A program made the position numbers and the translations under genes. Below, one piece after another: positions 35,122-46,314 of a DNA stretch of 64,000 nucleotides. How positions within the stretch are numbered: the stretch's first letter is position 1; each line of letters opens with the position of its first letter. The DNA is taken from positions 1-64,000 of the forward strand of contig NW_026251779.1 in NCBI RefSeq assembly GCF_025024155.1, given 5' to 3'. This stretch comes from Gamsiella multidivaricata. Taxonomy: Eukaryota; Mortierellomycota; Mortierellomycetes; Mortierellales; Mortierellaceae. The notes beneath the pieces were generated by a model. The model was not told the DNA's origin. It was given only the letters and a program-made list of their open reading frames with translations, and made no database searches.

Positions 35122-36475
35122 ATGCCCTTCGCACAGGTACATGACCAAGAACATTCGATACAAGGGAGGAACATTTGCCTGTCCAGAATGAGTTTCTACA
35201 ATACAGTACTCACATCGAGTTTGATACCGCGTCTGTAACTTTCTGCTGCAGGTAGTAATCGGCCCTCCAGGATCAGGCAAGACGACGTACTGCAATGGAA
35301 TGTACCAGTTTCTCAATGGCATGGAAAGGTATGAAAAATCGATTTTTTTCGCAATTGTACCTCGATACGGAATAATGAGATACTGACGTTGTCCTGGATT
35401 GATCCCTATTGCATTGCTGTCCATAGGAAAACGAGGATTGTCAACCTCGATCCTGCCAACGAGATTCTTCCATATCCGACCGACATCTCGATTCTGGAAC
35501 TGATTTCATTAGAGGATACCATGGAAAATCTCCAGCTGGGGCCGAACGGTGGCATCATCTACTGCATGGAGTATCTTGCCGACAACATGGATTGGCTTGA
35601 GGAAAAACTGAAGGCCTGTGGAGACGATTATATTGTGTTTGATTGTCCGGGACAGGTGGAGCTGTACACCCATAATGATGCCATGAAGCGGATCTTGAGC
35701 AGGCTAGAAAAGTTGGGATACAGAGTAGGCCATTCACGAAACTGCTGCGGATAAAAAAAAAAACTTCATTTACTCTTTGGACTTTATTGACTCCTTTTTC
35801 TATGATGTTTTCACGAAATAGCTCTGCTGTGTACATTTGGTGGACTCTCACTACTGCACGGATGCCGCAAAGTACATCTCTGTATTACTTCTCTCACTCA
35901 AGACCATGCTCCAACTCGAGTTGCCACATGTCAATGTTTTATCAAAGGTTGATTTAATCGAGACCTATGGTCGGCTACCGATGTCGCTGGATTTTTACAC
36001 CAATGTGGCGGACCTGAGCTTTCTGCAGTATCATCTGAATCAGGATCCGTTTATGAAACGTTTTCAGCAGTTGAACGGGGCATTATGTGATTTAATCGAG
36101 GATTTTGGGCTGGTCGGCTTCGAGACGCTGTGCATTCAGGACAAGGAATCGGTCACACGGGTCGTACGGGCGATTGACAAGGCTGGAGGGTATGTCTTTG
36201 GAGGACTGGAAGAGGCGAACGAGAGTATTTTCATGACGGCCATGCGGGCAGGGTCTGAATGGGAAGATGCAGTACAGGATGTGCAGGAGAGATATTTAGA
36301 GCACGACAATCCCCACGAGGACTTGGAGCGGTTTGCGAGGGAATACAAGATGGAAAAGGACGAGGACGGAGCAGTAGCACCGACCGGTATGGATGTTGCT
36401 GAGGACGTGAAGACGAGTGCAGTGGCACAAAGAGACGATAGGAAGAAAGTCGGCTTTGTGGACGAGTTGGAATAG
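35122..36475 (+). CDS. GPN2: GPN-loop GTPase 2
   Basis: The model has four exons: 35122-35136, 35252-35328, 35427-35724 and 35822-36475. It gives 347 residues. GPN2 (yeast Gpn2) works with GPN1/NPA3 and GPN3 in the cytoplasm to assemble and import RNA polymerases II and III. Motifs: P-loop GPPGSGKTTYC (about residues 9-19); NLDPANE; the diagnostic Gly-Pro-Asn loop in LGPNGGIIYCMEYL; FDCPGQVEL (G3); VHLVDSHYCTD; and LSKVDLIE (G4). The first coding exon is only five codons (MPFAQ), needed to place the P-loop near the N-terminus as in homologues. The C-terminal tail is acidic and variable. DSHYCTD is typical of GPN2 rather than GPN1 or GPN3. Confidence 0.95.
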
Positions 36476-36916
36476 TAGCTGAGCGGAGTCGTGTTCATCG
36501 TGTAATGGGCTAAGCTAGACTACTAGGACGATGCTTTGCGCAGTGAAAAGAAACTCGCTTTACAAAAACGTAAGCCCATTGGAACACGAACCTTAAAAAC
36601 GAGCAGCCATGCTGATGCCTGTGTCTGTGCCTGTGCCTGTGCCTGTCCCTGAATAGTATTCTTCTGGTACTTCAGCATGTTCTTTCCTATTCCTATTCCT
36701 TTTTTTTTTCTTTTTTTATCTTTGTTCCTGCTCTTTCCTTCAAGTCCTCTGCCGCCACCACCGACACCATCAACGACCGACATCCTTCTTGGAACTAGCT
36801 CTCAGTAAAAAATAGGACCCAACACCGACCCTCCTCGACATTACCATCTGAACCAAGTCAAGACACACCGCTGCATTTCTTCATACTCGAATCCAACACC
36901 AAGCAAAACGAACGCA
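36476..36916. other. Intergenic between GPN2 and the AKTIP-like gene
   Basis: The region contains a short GCCTGT-type hexamer array (about 36,620-36,652), a T-rich stretch, and a C/A-rich leader before the next start codon. No gene was seen. Confidence 0.5.
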
Positions 36917-38588
36917 ATGAGTTTCTTTCAAACAAGATCCAGGAACAACAGCCTTGTCATGGGTGCAAACGCGCCCACGCAACATCACCAGCTCTTCCAT
37001 CCACAGCCTCAGCAGCAGCGCCTTCTCTCTGTCCATCAACCCTCGCTGGGGTCGTCTTCACAGTTGCTGCAACAGGACAGCGGCGGCAGTAGTAATGGTG
37101 GCAAATCCATAGACCAGGACTATGCACTGCAGAACCAGAGGCATCCTTCCGCGCGACCCTCAGCAGTAGCACGACCACAGCTATTTTCTGACTTTTTTCG
37201 CCGATATGAACTCATGATTGAATTGTATGTTCAGCGAATGAAAACCCCCTTGACTTTTCGCATTTCGACGTGCTATCGCGGTACATGCTATATGTACTGA
37301 AGCTCCGCCCTTTTTTTTATTGCCATGTCTGATAGTACCAATCTACGGAATCCTCACCACTGCCCGTCTGGACTCTATGTGATGCCCGCTGCCGACAACA
37401 TGAACTGTAAGTTCGACATAGTTTTTTCCTCTTCTGCCACTGGGCTCGCTTTATTTAGCCATGATGTTCTATTCGGGCTGACCGTAAGGGGGTGTACTGC
37501 GTACCTTCTTTGTTTGTGATGGGCAGTAAGACGGTGCTTTCGTTGTTTGCTTAACCACTCCTCTGAGCTGATAATGCCTGACCTGACCTTACGTGATCCA
37601 CGCGATATGCCAGTCCACTTCTTTTTTTAAATTTGGCCATACCATGGGACCGACCTATTCCCTCTTTTTGCTTGGAGACAAACAGCTAGCTAATCTTTCT
37701 TTCACGCGATTCTTAAACGAATAGTATGGTTCGGAACATTGTTTATTCACAAGGGTTACTACCGCAATGCAGTGTTCAAGTTCCAGCTAGTGATCCCTGC
37801 TGATTACCCTGATCGTCGGCCGACAGTGCGCTTTTTGAGTGACATGTGGCATCCGCTGATCGATAACCAGGGCCAATTGGCACTACAGTATCAATTCCCA
37901 CAGTGGCGACCTCATCGGGATTACCTGTTCCACGTGTTACATTTTGTCAAGGCGGCCTTTAAGAAGTGCGTCCTGGATACGATTGTGGAGAAGCAAGCTG
38001 TGAACAAGGAGGCCTATCGGATGTAAGTCAGGAGCACTTACCCAGGATTTTAGTTTATGCAGACCGCAGGAGTTGTATTAATGACCTTTTTTTTTTTATG
38101 TGAATTTCAGGTATCGGCATGAGAACAAGATTTTCGCAAAGTTAGCACAGCAGCGAGCACAGCTCTCGATCACAGAGTCGAGTCTTTATGATAACTATCC
38201 GTCCAACAACTCCATCAAGTTTTCACCGCTCAGTGACGAGGAGTTTGGTGAGTGCTTACCAATCTTCAAATGATATGGGAAACGCTGTGTTGGAGGCCAA
38301 GAGTTGTTCGGACCATGTTTGCTCATCCCAACACTGTATCTCCTTTTCGTTACTCCTGTAGTTGATATCAAGCAAAAGATGATGGGCAGTGCAGTAAGTT
38401 CCCTGTTCATATTGGACGTCTTATTGGTCGCTAATAATTTCATCCACAAGAAGTATCTTGTCTAACCATCCTATGAATATTGTCTCCTGTTCATTTTCAT
38501 ATAGTTGTCGACTAGTGCCTCCACTTCAACCTTGAACTTAGACATGCGCTCGGCGTCATTAGAGTCGATGAGTCGTCTGGCAGATTAG
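36917..38588 (+). CDS. AKTIP/FTS-like inactive E2 (UEV) protein
   Basis: The model has six exons: 36917-37224, 37336-37406, 37725-38022, 38111-38247, 38362-38393 and 38505-38588. It gives 309 residues. After a Gln/Ser-rich disordered N-terminus (about 90 residues) comes a ubiquitin-conjugating fold: FSDFFRRYELMIEF ... GLYVMP ... LWFGTLFIHKGYYRNAVFKFQLVIPADYPDRRP ... FLSDMWHPLIDNQGQL. At the position where an E2 has its catalytic cysteine there is none, so it is a UEV-type protein, and the pattern fits FTS/AKTIP. In animals and filamentous fungi FTS joins Hook and FHIP to link early endosomes to dynein. That role is inferred by family. The C-terminal Ser/Thr tail is variable. Confidence 0.88.
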
Positions 38589-38726
38589 CAGAATTTTGAT
38601 GCAACAAACCCGCATTAAAGCGGATTCAGCCAAAAATATACTCCATTGCTTTATTTTCCTTCTGCGTACCTCAAAGCCCGCAACCGATTATGGTAATTGT
38701 ATTCAAGGATCGGGGCTACATAATAT

Positions 38727-41323
38727 TCAATGGTGCAATCCCAGGAACCCATACGTTCTATACATGCGCTTGGTCGTTCTGAGACGTTGGTGAACTGTCA
38801 ATGAACTCTCTTCGATCTCGCGCAGATCCTCCATGACCTTATCCCGCAGGCCCTCCTGTCGTGTCAGTCGAGCAGCAAACGTTCGAAGCAGGTGCACCTC
38901 GCACAAGATCAAGCCTTGGGTTTTGTATGGAACCATGCCTTTCTTGGCCCTCATCCTCGACAGTCTTTCCGTGGCCATCTGCAATGTGTTTGACAGTGGC
39001 TCCGCTGATGGCGTCAACGACAGTGATGCTGATTCAGTCGTGGGCGCGGTGGCAGAACTTGACGACAAGTCATCGTATTCCTCTGAAAGTCTTAGTTCAC
39101 TTTCTTGTTGACTGTTACCTTGATCCTGACGCAGCGCAACACGTATTGTCTCCTGTGCCTTGGGGTGCCCATCGCCTGAAGCGGAAGCTAAGTTCAACAA
39201 TCGCTCGACCTGTCTTAACGAGTTCCTCATCTGGAGCGATACCACGCCCAAGTTGCGACCTGCCATCCGTTGCCAGGTGCTCTTGGCCTTTGAAGAGATG
39301 GCCCACAAGAGCAGCAAACTGGGACCGACAGCCAGGAACGCAAAGTTGAGTTCGTTCGCCTTCAATAGCTTGTCTAGTGCTGCCATGGCGACCTCCACGT
39401 CCACCTTTGTCTTTTGGACCTGGATCAGGAGCGTTTGGACTAGGTTTCCTACAATGGCGCCCTTTAGTGGGGTCTAGTATGGTTGAATATAAAGGAGAGA
39501 GTTTAGAATGAGATACCGAAATAAGATGGTAGTGCTGCCATGCGATGTGAGTTTACGAACCTTGAGCTCCTGCTCGTACGCACGCATGATCATCGAAATA
39601 TCGCCATTATGCACAGCCTGGGAGAGCGACTGGAGATCATCAGCTCCGAGGCGGTAGTGTTCCTTCCCAAAATCAAGCACCATGCGCTCAAGGCTCTGTT
39701 AAGGTCATTCGAAGAAGAGAAAAAAAATTAGAAATGAATCGTGTGTTCGATATCATACAGGCGTACTTCAGCATCCGTGATGAAACTTACGGCAATATCT
39801 GACTTGAGACTCTCGTTACCGAGCATCTGCAGCGAGCCTTGGTCGTCCGTGTGTCGAATAATAGCCATAATCCTCATCGAGGGCTCCCACACCCAATCTG
39901 AGACGAACCGTCTGGCAGTATCCCACGCTTCCTCGAGCATCCTGTCCAGATCCGCGCGATGTTCGCTGATATACTGAATTCCATACTTCAGCCCAAAGTA
40001 TCCGATCAATACCGGGATCCAGATCCGGGTCAACCACGATGGACGAAAAAACTGTTGCGCTTGGCTCTCGGTCTGATCCACATAGCGAGGGATATACACC
40101 TGGATCAGCTTCTTTAAACGGCTCATAGTCTCGTCGTTGCTCAGATTGGAAACGTCCTGAAGGTTGCCAAGGATCGTCAGAGATCGAGCCGCGTGTCGAG
40201 AAGGAACCTTCTGTTGATGAGGGTCCGTAAGGTGACGCGTATCCTTGGAAGCCTTGTCGAGCACGCGCTCCATGAGGCAAACGGTCTTTGAGATTTGTTC
40301 CTGAACAAATTTCTCCGCATGCTCCGAGTTTTCCACGTCGATGATTGAACTAGAAGAAGATGGGGATGACGCAGAAAACGAGTCCTCAAAGTGTTCCGGA
40401 TCGAGATTCAGACCCTGTTCTGCAAGTAGTCCAAGGCATTCTGCTTGGTATTCTTTGATCCGCTGCAGCTGCTTGCGGTGGCTCGTGATCTCGTAGTGGA
40501 TAGCGACTGGAAAAGAGACTTGCTGAGAGATAATGTGCTTGTTGAGGAAGGTTGGGAAGTACTGGAGCAGCTGCAAAAGATGGTTTTTACGGTCTGCTTC
40601 TTGGATTGGGCCGATCAAAGAGTCGATATGCTCGCGTGCGGAGGCAATCACGGATCTTGTCAAGTTGAAGAGCCGGTGTGGCGAGGCTGAAAATTACATG
40701 CACAATGTCAGTGGCAATATCATATAGCAAATAGAAGAATAGCCCCAGAGTAAAGCGCACATTCGTTTTTCTATTACGCAAAGACACTTACTCTGAACAA
40801 TATAAAGCAATCTCCACGGTTGGTTATCAAGCAACGACTGCCAGTAATTGATCTCGCTGGCCAGGGGCAACGTTGCATTCAAGATAACATTCAACAGACC
40901 CAGGTACACTGCCACTGTGCACTTTGCCACAAAGAGGTGCTCCAACTTCGAGACCTCGGCTGTCTGACGACACTCAGAAGCGGCTGCGAACAATCCCTCG
41001 ACCTTTTCGATCTCGAGGAATACGCGTTCTAGGGGCGGAAGGTCGCCTGAACGAAGATCAATGGCTTCAATAGATGCTCGAAGATCCCTCAAGAGAGCCA
41101 GATTCGATTCTTCAGTGACGGTATCATCATCCTGCTGTTGTTTGGTGATGGTGTTGGATTCTTTGGTGGTGGTGCTGGCTCTGTCGGTGCCTGGGGAGCT
41201 GCGTGGGTTTATTTGACGGTGGTGGCGGTGGTGGTTGTCGATGAGCGGCTGGCTGTCGAGGTGGAAGAGCTGTACGAGGTCGTTGTTTAGGTGTTGCAAC
41301 CGGTCTGTGATGAAGGTCCCCAT
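38727..41323 (-). CDS. NCA2: Nuclear control of ATPase protein 2 (NCA2 family)
   Basis: The model has four exons: 41323-40792, 40686-39791, 39692-39561 and 39473-38727. It gives 768 residues. NCA2 is a mitochondrial membrane protein; in yeast it influences the balance of the mitochondrially encoded ATP synthase subunits 6 and 8. The family signature is spread over the second half: WIPVLIGYFGLKYGIQYI (membrane segment, about residue 410); LERMVLDFGKEHY; TPLKGAIVGNLVQTLLIQVQKTKVDVEVAMAALDKLLKANELNFAFLAVGPSLLLLWA (second membrane segment); and near the C-terminus GLILCEVHLLRTFA and KRMYRTYGFL. The N-terminal part is His/Thr/Gln-rich and variable. The gene converges on the AKTIP-like gene with 138 bases between stops. 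Confidence 0.9.
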
Positions 41324-41770
41324 TACGGTAAAACAGGTGTGTGAGGGCAATTGTGAAGGAGGAGAATGAGCTGACCAGGGGAAGAGTCGCACGTCTTTTA
41401 TTTCGCGTCAAAGTTCAAAATCGTCATGATCGCTTCATAGACTGGCTAGAGCTGTAAAACAGTCCCGCTTAAGCTAGATCTATCTTTGACAGGCCAGGTC
41501 CCAAAAATGAGGACCCTTTGGAGACCAGGTCCACAGAGTGTTGGGCGCCCTCTCCCTGCTGTAGGGCACTGCTAGCGGAAGCAATTGGCTTCACTAGAGT
41601 CCGGAGTACGCATACCAGGCGCGTTCCCTAGTGCCGGCGTGCAATTCTACGGAGACAGTCACCTCGGCAAGGTAAACAAGATTTTTTTTTTTTTTTTTGA
41701 AGCGCACTTCAAAAGCACCTTCTTCATCCCACGCCCACACCTCACTCATTCCAGTCGCATATATACAACT
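41324..41770. other. Divergent intergenic region
   Basis: This is the shared upstream region of NCA2 and the small basic-protein gene. A 16-base T-run lies near 41,683-41,698, and a TATATA element at about 41,759-41,764 is very close to the downstream ATG. No other gene was seen. Confidence 0.45.
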
Positions 41771-42295
41771 ATGGGAAAGTCAGCAAAGTTCTTCAAGCGT
41801 CCGACACGCAAGGAAAAGGCTGTCATGTCATTGACAAAGGGTACAGCCGAGACCAGCCTATTCGACTCTAGCAACTCAACAACGACTGGAGGGCAGAAAG
41901 GACACAGCAAGACAAAGGACGTTCTCTCCGTGACTGCCAACCCTACCATCGCCAAAAAGTCGACTATCTCCTCAGCAGGAGCACACCCACCCAAAGCCTC
42001 GCTTGCATACAAGATGCAGCTGAACGGAGGGGTCAAGCAGGCGGTCAAGGATCTAGAGATTCTGGAGGATGTAGAACTCGAGTCTGAGGACGAGGATATG
42101 GATGAGGACCATGATACCACGACACATCAGAGCAGTACAGGCAGCGGCAGCAAGGCAGCACAGGCCAACAAGAAGAAAAATGAGAACCTAGACAAGACGA
42201 AGCCAAGACTGGATTATGTTGAATTGATGTATGGCAAGCCTCAGTCTGGAAATAAGAGGAAGACATTCATGCCCAAACCAGCCCTCATCAAATAA
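41771..42295 (+). CDS. Small basic protein of unknown function, probably nuclear
   Basis: One exon encodes 174 residues. I do not recognise a named family. The N-terminus (MGKSAKFFKRPTRKEKAV) is strongly basic and looks like the conserved start of a small nucleolar or ribosome-biogenesis protein. The middle has Thr/Ser-rich disorder, then a short conserved-looking helix (SLAYKMQLNGGVKQAVKDLEILEDVELE), followed by an acidic Glu/Asp tract and a Lys-rich tail (LDYVELMYGKPQSGNKRKTF). The alternation of basic and acidic tracts is common in nucleolar proteins; this is inference. The start at 41771 is preceded by a TATA-like element and by stops in frame. There is no signal peptide or membrane segment. 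Confidence 0.7.
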   Translation: MGKSAKFFKRPTRKEKAVMSLTKGTAETSLFDSSNSTTTGGQKGHSKTKDVLSVTANPTIAKKSTISSAGAHPPKASLAYKMQLNGGVKQAVKDLEILEDVELESEDEDMDEDHDTTTHQSSTGSGSKAAQANKKKNENLDKTKPRLDYVELMYGKPQSGNKRKTFMPKPALIK

Positions 42296-42840
42296 AGACG
42301 AGCGAACTATTGCCTTCACGGCACTTTATATATGCTGCAAGTGCACAGATATTTTTGCTGTTTGCGTTTAATGGAACATGATACCCGGATGAAAAATAAA
42401 CTGTCCATCCATGAATCGAGTACTAACATGCGGGATCAAGCTTAAAGACTCGGTGTGGATTTGACCCTTGTATGGCGCCATTAATAACCTCCGTTCCGTC
42501 TCATTCAGCGACAGGCAGCGGTCCTTTAGCCAGCCTGAGGAGGAACGAGCGGCTAAGTCTTCATCTTGTTTCTCTGATCTGAAATACTCGCCCTATTCCA
42601 GCCGTAGACTTGGCCGCATTGCAATCTACTGACGTTTAGCTTCTGTGCTCTGCTCTAGCATCCAATTGCCGTTTCTTTGCCATCCTTACATACTTCTGTC
42701 TCCTGGAGAGCGCGCTGAAGGAAGTATCAGTCCATCGCGCTACCACACTCCTCCACGAATCATCACTTGTTTCAGAAAATCGATCAAAGCGAGCATACCA
42801 ACACCATTGGGCAAAGCAACGCCATGTACATTTAGGGTGA
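42296..42840. other. Intergenic up to the inverted-repeat breakpoint
   Basis: This 545-base stretch is unique sequence with no recognised gene. Its right end abuts the left arm of the palindrome. The three bases just before the breakpoint read TGA, in frame with the ABC-transporter fragment that follows, so no reading frame crosses the junction. Confidence 0.6.
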
Positions 42841-43650
42841 CTTCAAGAATACGTCGATCTCAAGCCTGAAGCCTCAGAGATCAATCCCGCCAATCGTCCA
42901 CCACAGGAATGGCCAGCTCAGGGACGCGTCGAATTCATCGACTACGAGACCAGATATCGCCCAGGGCTCGATCTTGTCCTCCGCGGCGTCAACTGCTCGA
43001 TCAACCCTCATGAGAAGATCGGCATCTGCGGCCGAACAGGAGCAGGCAAGTCCAGTTTGACCCTGTCGCTCTTCCGCATCATCGAGGCCGCCAAGGGACA
43101 GATTCTTGTCGACGGCATCGATATCTCGACTCTGGGCCTGTACGATGTCCGCTCTCGGTTCTCGATTATCCCCCAGGACCCGGTCCTGTTTGCTGGTACT
43201 ATCCGGTTCAACCTGGATCCCTTGGGGACAAGGCCCGACGTCGACCTGTGGCAGGCACTCGAGGACTCGTATCTCAAGGAATATGTCTCGGCCATGGAAG
43301 GAGGACTCAATGCGATGGTGCTTGAGGGAGGCGACAATTTCTCGGTGGGCCAAAGGCAGCTGATCTGCCTTGCACGGGCGCTTCTCCGCAAGACCAGCTT
43401 GTTGGTCCTGGACGAGGCAACGGCGGCGATTGATCTGGAGACAGATGCGCTGGTGCAGGCGATTATCCGGCAAAAGTTCCGCGAGTGCACGATCCTGACG
43501 ATCGCGCATCGAATCGACACAGTGATGGATAGCGACAGGATCATGGTTCTGGACCAGGGACGGGTGGCAGAGTTCGACATGCCAGCGGCATTGCTTGCGG
43601 ACCAGAGCTCGATCTTTTACTCTCTCGCCAAGCAGTCTGGGAACGCGTAG
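42841..43650 (+). pseudogene. Truncated inverted copy of the ABC transporter 3' end
   Basis: These 269 codons plus stop duplicate the C-terminal nucleotide-binding domain of the intact ABCC transporter at 59095-53926, in the opposite orientation. The fragment begins at Leu-Gln-Glu-Tyr just before NBD2. It keeps Walker A (GRTGAGKSS), the signature (FSVGQRQL), Walker B (LLVLDEATAAID) and the H-loop (IAHRID). It lacks the promoter, start codon, both membrane domains and NBD1, and an in-frame TGA lies directly upstream. The reading frame itself is undamaged, which fits a recent duplication. As an isolated fragment it is not expected to make a transporter. Confidence 0.9.
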
Positions 43651-43699
43651 AATAGCATAGCAATAGGGATACACGACATTCATAAAGCGGCGTTGTTTA

Positions 43700-44205
43700 T
43701 TCCCATAGCCCAGATGTGTGCCCAGATATGTGCCCAGATGTGTGTTCAGATGTGTGTCCACACGCCTGCTCAAATGTCTGCTCAGATGCCTAGGTGGTAT
43801 GTCACGCGCAGTGGACACCATTTTACCGCTGTCGAGCGCCTTTTGTCTGTGGACGACGCCCAGAACTGCTTGCATGCGTGCCAGCATCGGAGCTTGCTTT
43901 GCCTCCAGCAGAGGTCCCGGCCTCAAACGGAGACATTCGATCGTCCGGCGACTCCATATCCGAGAAGACATGCTACCCCGGTTGAGGATCCTTTTCTGCT
44001 TGCTTTCCTTAAGCGTTGTCCAGGACTCACGGAAGTGACGCTTCTGGCTGTCCCTGAGACTCGCGCAAGGAACTTACTACAGCTACTCGCGTTCCACTGC
44101 TCCAAGGTCGACTCGATACAGTCCAGCAATGGTTTGGATGGATGCCAAGGGTACGGCGTGGAGTCAGCTTGTTTAGTAGAGATGGCCCTGCTACATAGGT
44201 GCTAG
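43700..44205 (+). other. Open frame in the left arm with LRR-like fragment
   Basis: A 12-base tandem array (GTGTGCCCAGAT type, about 43,714-43,790) is followed by an open stretch reading FLKRCPGLTEVTLLAVPE and LLAFHCSKVDSIQS. These pieces resemble a leucine-rich repeat of fungal F-box/LRR proteins. There is no start context, domain completeness or splice model, so I treat it as a possible decayed fragment. An identical inverted copy lies at 53,371-53,876. Confidence 0.3.
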
Positions 44206-44243
44206 CAGTTGTGGAGGTATGTGTTCGCTATGGAGGTATGTGT

Positions 44244-44324
44244 TCGCCATGACCAGGAGTCGAACCCGGACGGACAGATTGCAAGTCAATGGCTCTTACC
44301 AACCTGGCAAAGAGCCGTGCACGG
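44244..44324 (-). tRNA. tRNA-like relic (Ala, UGC-like anticodon), left copy
   Basis: The minus strand has a D-arm with paired GCTC/GAGC around GCCAGGTTGGTAA (A box), a seven-base loop CTTGCAA giving anticodon UGC, and a well-paired T-arm CCGGG-TTCGACT-CCTGG (B box). The anticodon stem has one mismatch, and the acceptor stem pairs only partly, so this looks like a tRNA pseudogene or tRNA-derived element rather than a working gene. A 19-base tandem duplication follows its 3' end. Confidence 0.4.
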
Positions 44325-45312
44325 GTATAAGAATCAACTGAATTCTTTGGTTTCCACCAATCATAGTGATTCATGTGTCGAGGGGGTCTACACCATGTCT
44401 TCTCGGCTAAGAGGGTTCTGGGTTATGTGTTGAAAATGTTAATGCGAAAGGCCTGGTGCCCCTCGACACATCTTTTGACTTTTTCTTCCATGTGCTATAT
44501 CTTTTTTTTTTCTTTTTTTTTGGCACCCGTTGTGACACAGCGGCTACAGGAACCAGCTGTGTGGAGGCACCTAGCAGCAGCGAATGTTCTGTGTATTGTA
44601 TTTTAGCTTGATGACTGAGGCAGCTATGCGTGGTCACCTGAACCTTAGAAGAGAAAAGTAGGTGCTACACGGCGCTAAAGTCGGATTGGCACACCTGAGC
44701 TCACATCGATCGACTGCCGTCGATGTTAGATGCTGCCGCCGATGTAAGGTGCTGGCCGAGACAGCAACAGGTCGAACCCTTGCTGGGAGCCCATCCCCTG
44801 CAACTAGACATACATCGTAACAGTGAGCTGCAGCATTTGGAGCGATAACTAGGTATGTTTGCATTTGGTGTTGCAAAAGCACACCGCGCAATGTGCGTTG
44901 TGCAGTGTCCGTTGTGCAGTGTCCATGCATTGTGTAACGTCCATGGATCGACGTACTCTACGCATAACTCTTGCACGGGCTCTTATGGCACAGCTAGAAA
45001 TCTGCAGTCGGCCGTCAGAGTGTCGCACTTGCCCCCAAAGAAACCAAACCGAGAGCCAGCTTGGACGGAAATCAGTACAGGCACCTCGATGTACTGCTGC
45101 TGCTTCTACTAGCGCCGGTGCAAGTGTACCAATCATCTTCAAAAGGCCTACATCCTGTCCTTCAGTTACATCGCTGTCAACACCTCCAGCACAAAGCGAG
45201 CATGTTATCGATCGCACAAGGCAACTGTTGGAGCAAACAGTAGCTGCTTCTTTATTTTATTTCATTTACTTTATTCCATTTCTTTATCTTTACTTTGCTC
45301 TACAATTTTGTA

Positions 45313-45596
45313 GGGAGAGAAAGGAAAAAGAAAAAGGGAAAGGAAAGGAGGAACGGAAAGGAGGGAAGGAAAGAAAGGGAAGGGAAAAAAAAGAAAAGAG
45401 AAAAAAGAGAAAAGAAAAAAGAGAAAAAAAAGAAAAGAGAAAAAAAAGAAAAGAGAAAAAAAAGAAAAGAGAAAAAAAAGAAAAGAGAAAAAAAAGAAAA
45501 GAGAAAAAAAAGAAAAGAGAAAAAAAAGAAAAGAGAAAAAAAAGAAAAGAGAAAAAAAGAAAAGAGAAAAAAAAGAAAAAAGAGAAAAAAAAAAAA
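45313..45596. repeat. Purine microsatellite (AAAAAAGAAAAGAG type), left copy
   Basis: About 280 bases of A/G-only sequence, mostly AAAAAAAAGAAAAGAG units, ending in a run of A. The matching tract in the right arm (about 51,981-52,260, T/C on the plus strand) has a different arrangement of unit lengths, and the net length differs by two bases. It gives long artificial Lys/Arg/Glu or Phe/Ser frames that are not genes. Confidence 0.92.
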
Positions 45597-46314
45597 CGGC
45601 TTGCCATCGGTCGACCTTACTCAGAAGAGTAAAGGCCGTGCAGGGCACACCTCGAGCAGGTTGCAAGCCATGGTGCCCCAAAAAACCACGAATGTGGGAA
45701 AAAAAGAGTGGATCTCACGCAGCAACTCACCAACCCCCGCTGACCCATCTTTTTTTATTAGCCCTCGAACCCCATGTGCAACCCCCAATCGCGCAGAACA
45801 ATGCCCTGATCATCACCGGCACTAGACCTACCAGGGTGTTCTTGGCAACACGAAGCCGCCCCGTCAAGCGCAGAGCAGACCACATGGGTCACAACAACAA
45901 AAAATGGCGAAAAGTGTTGCGCTCATTGCTGTTCAGAACGGAACTGCTGTTCAAGAAAAATGCAGAGAGGGGGGCCCGCTCTTCGCCGCCCACTGGTAGC
46001 CCTAGGCCTCAGAAATGGGGCCGCTCATCTTTGATTTTTTGTTTTTCGATTTCATTTTCATGGTTTTTTCGTGTTCTTCGTCCCGGTGATGAACAAAAAA
46101 AATTAGAAACGAATACGGAAAAAAAAAATACGGGGGAAAAAAAAACAACCGAAGCAGAAAAAACAGAGAACCCCGCTGTGTGCTCGTACAGTTGACTTTG
46201 CGGTGTACAAAGTCCAAGAAAGCTCTAGGAAAGGTGGGAAGAAGGGGGAAGGAGAGCGACAGAGAGAGAGAGAGAGAACAATGGGGAGGTGAGCGACGAT
46301 ATCAGAGTGGAGGT

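Noticed and set aside
42874..43971. A 365-codon minus-strand frame, with its copy at 53,605-54,702
   Set aside because: It is antisense to the ABC transporter NBD2 coding sequence and shows no protein motif of its own.
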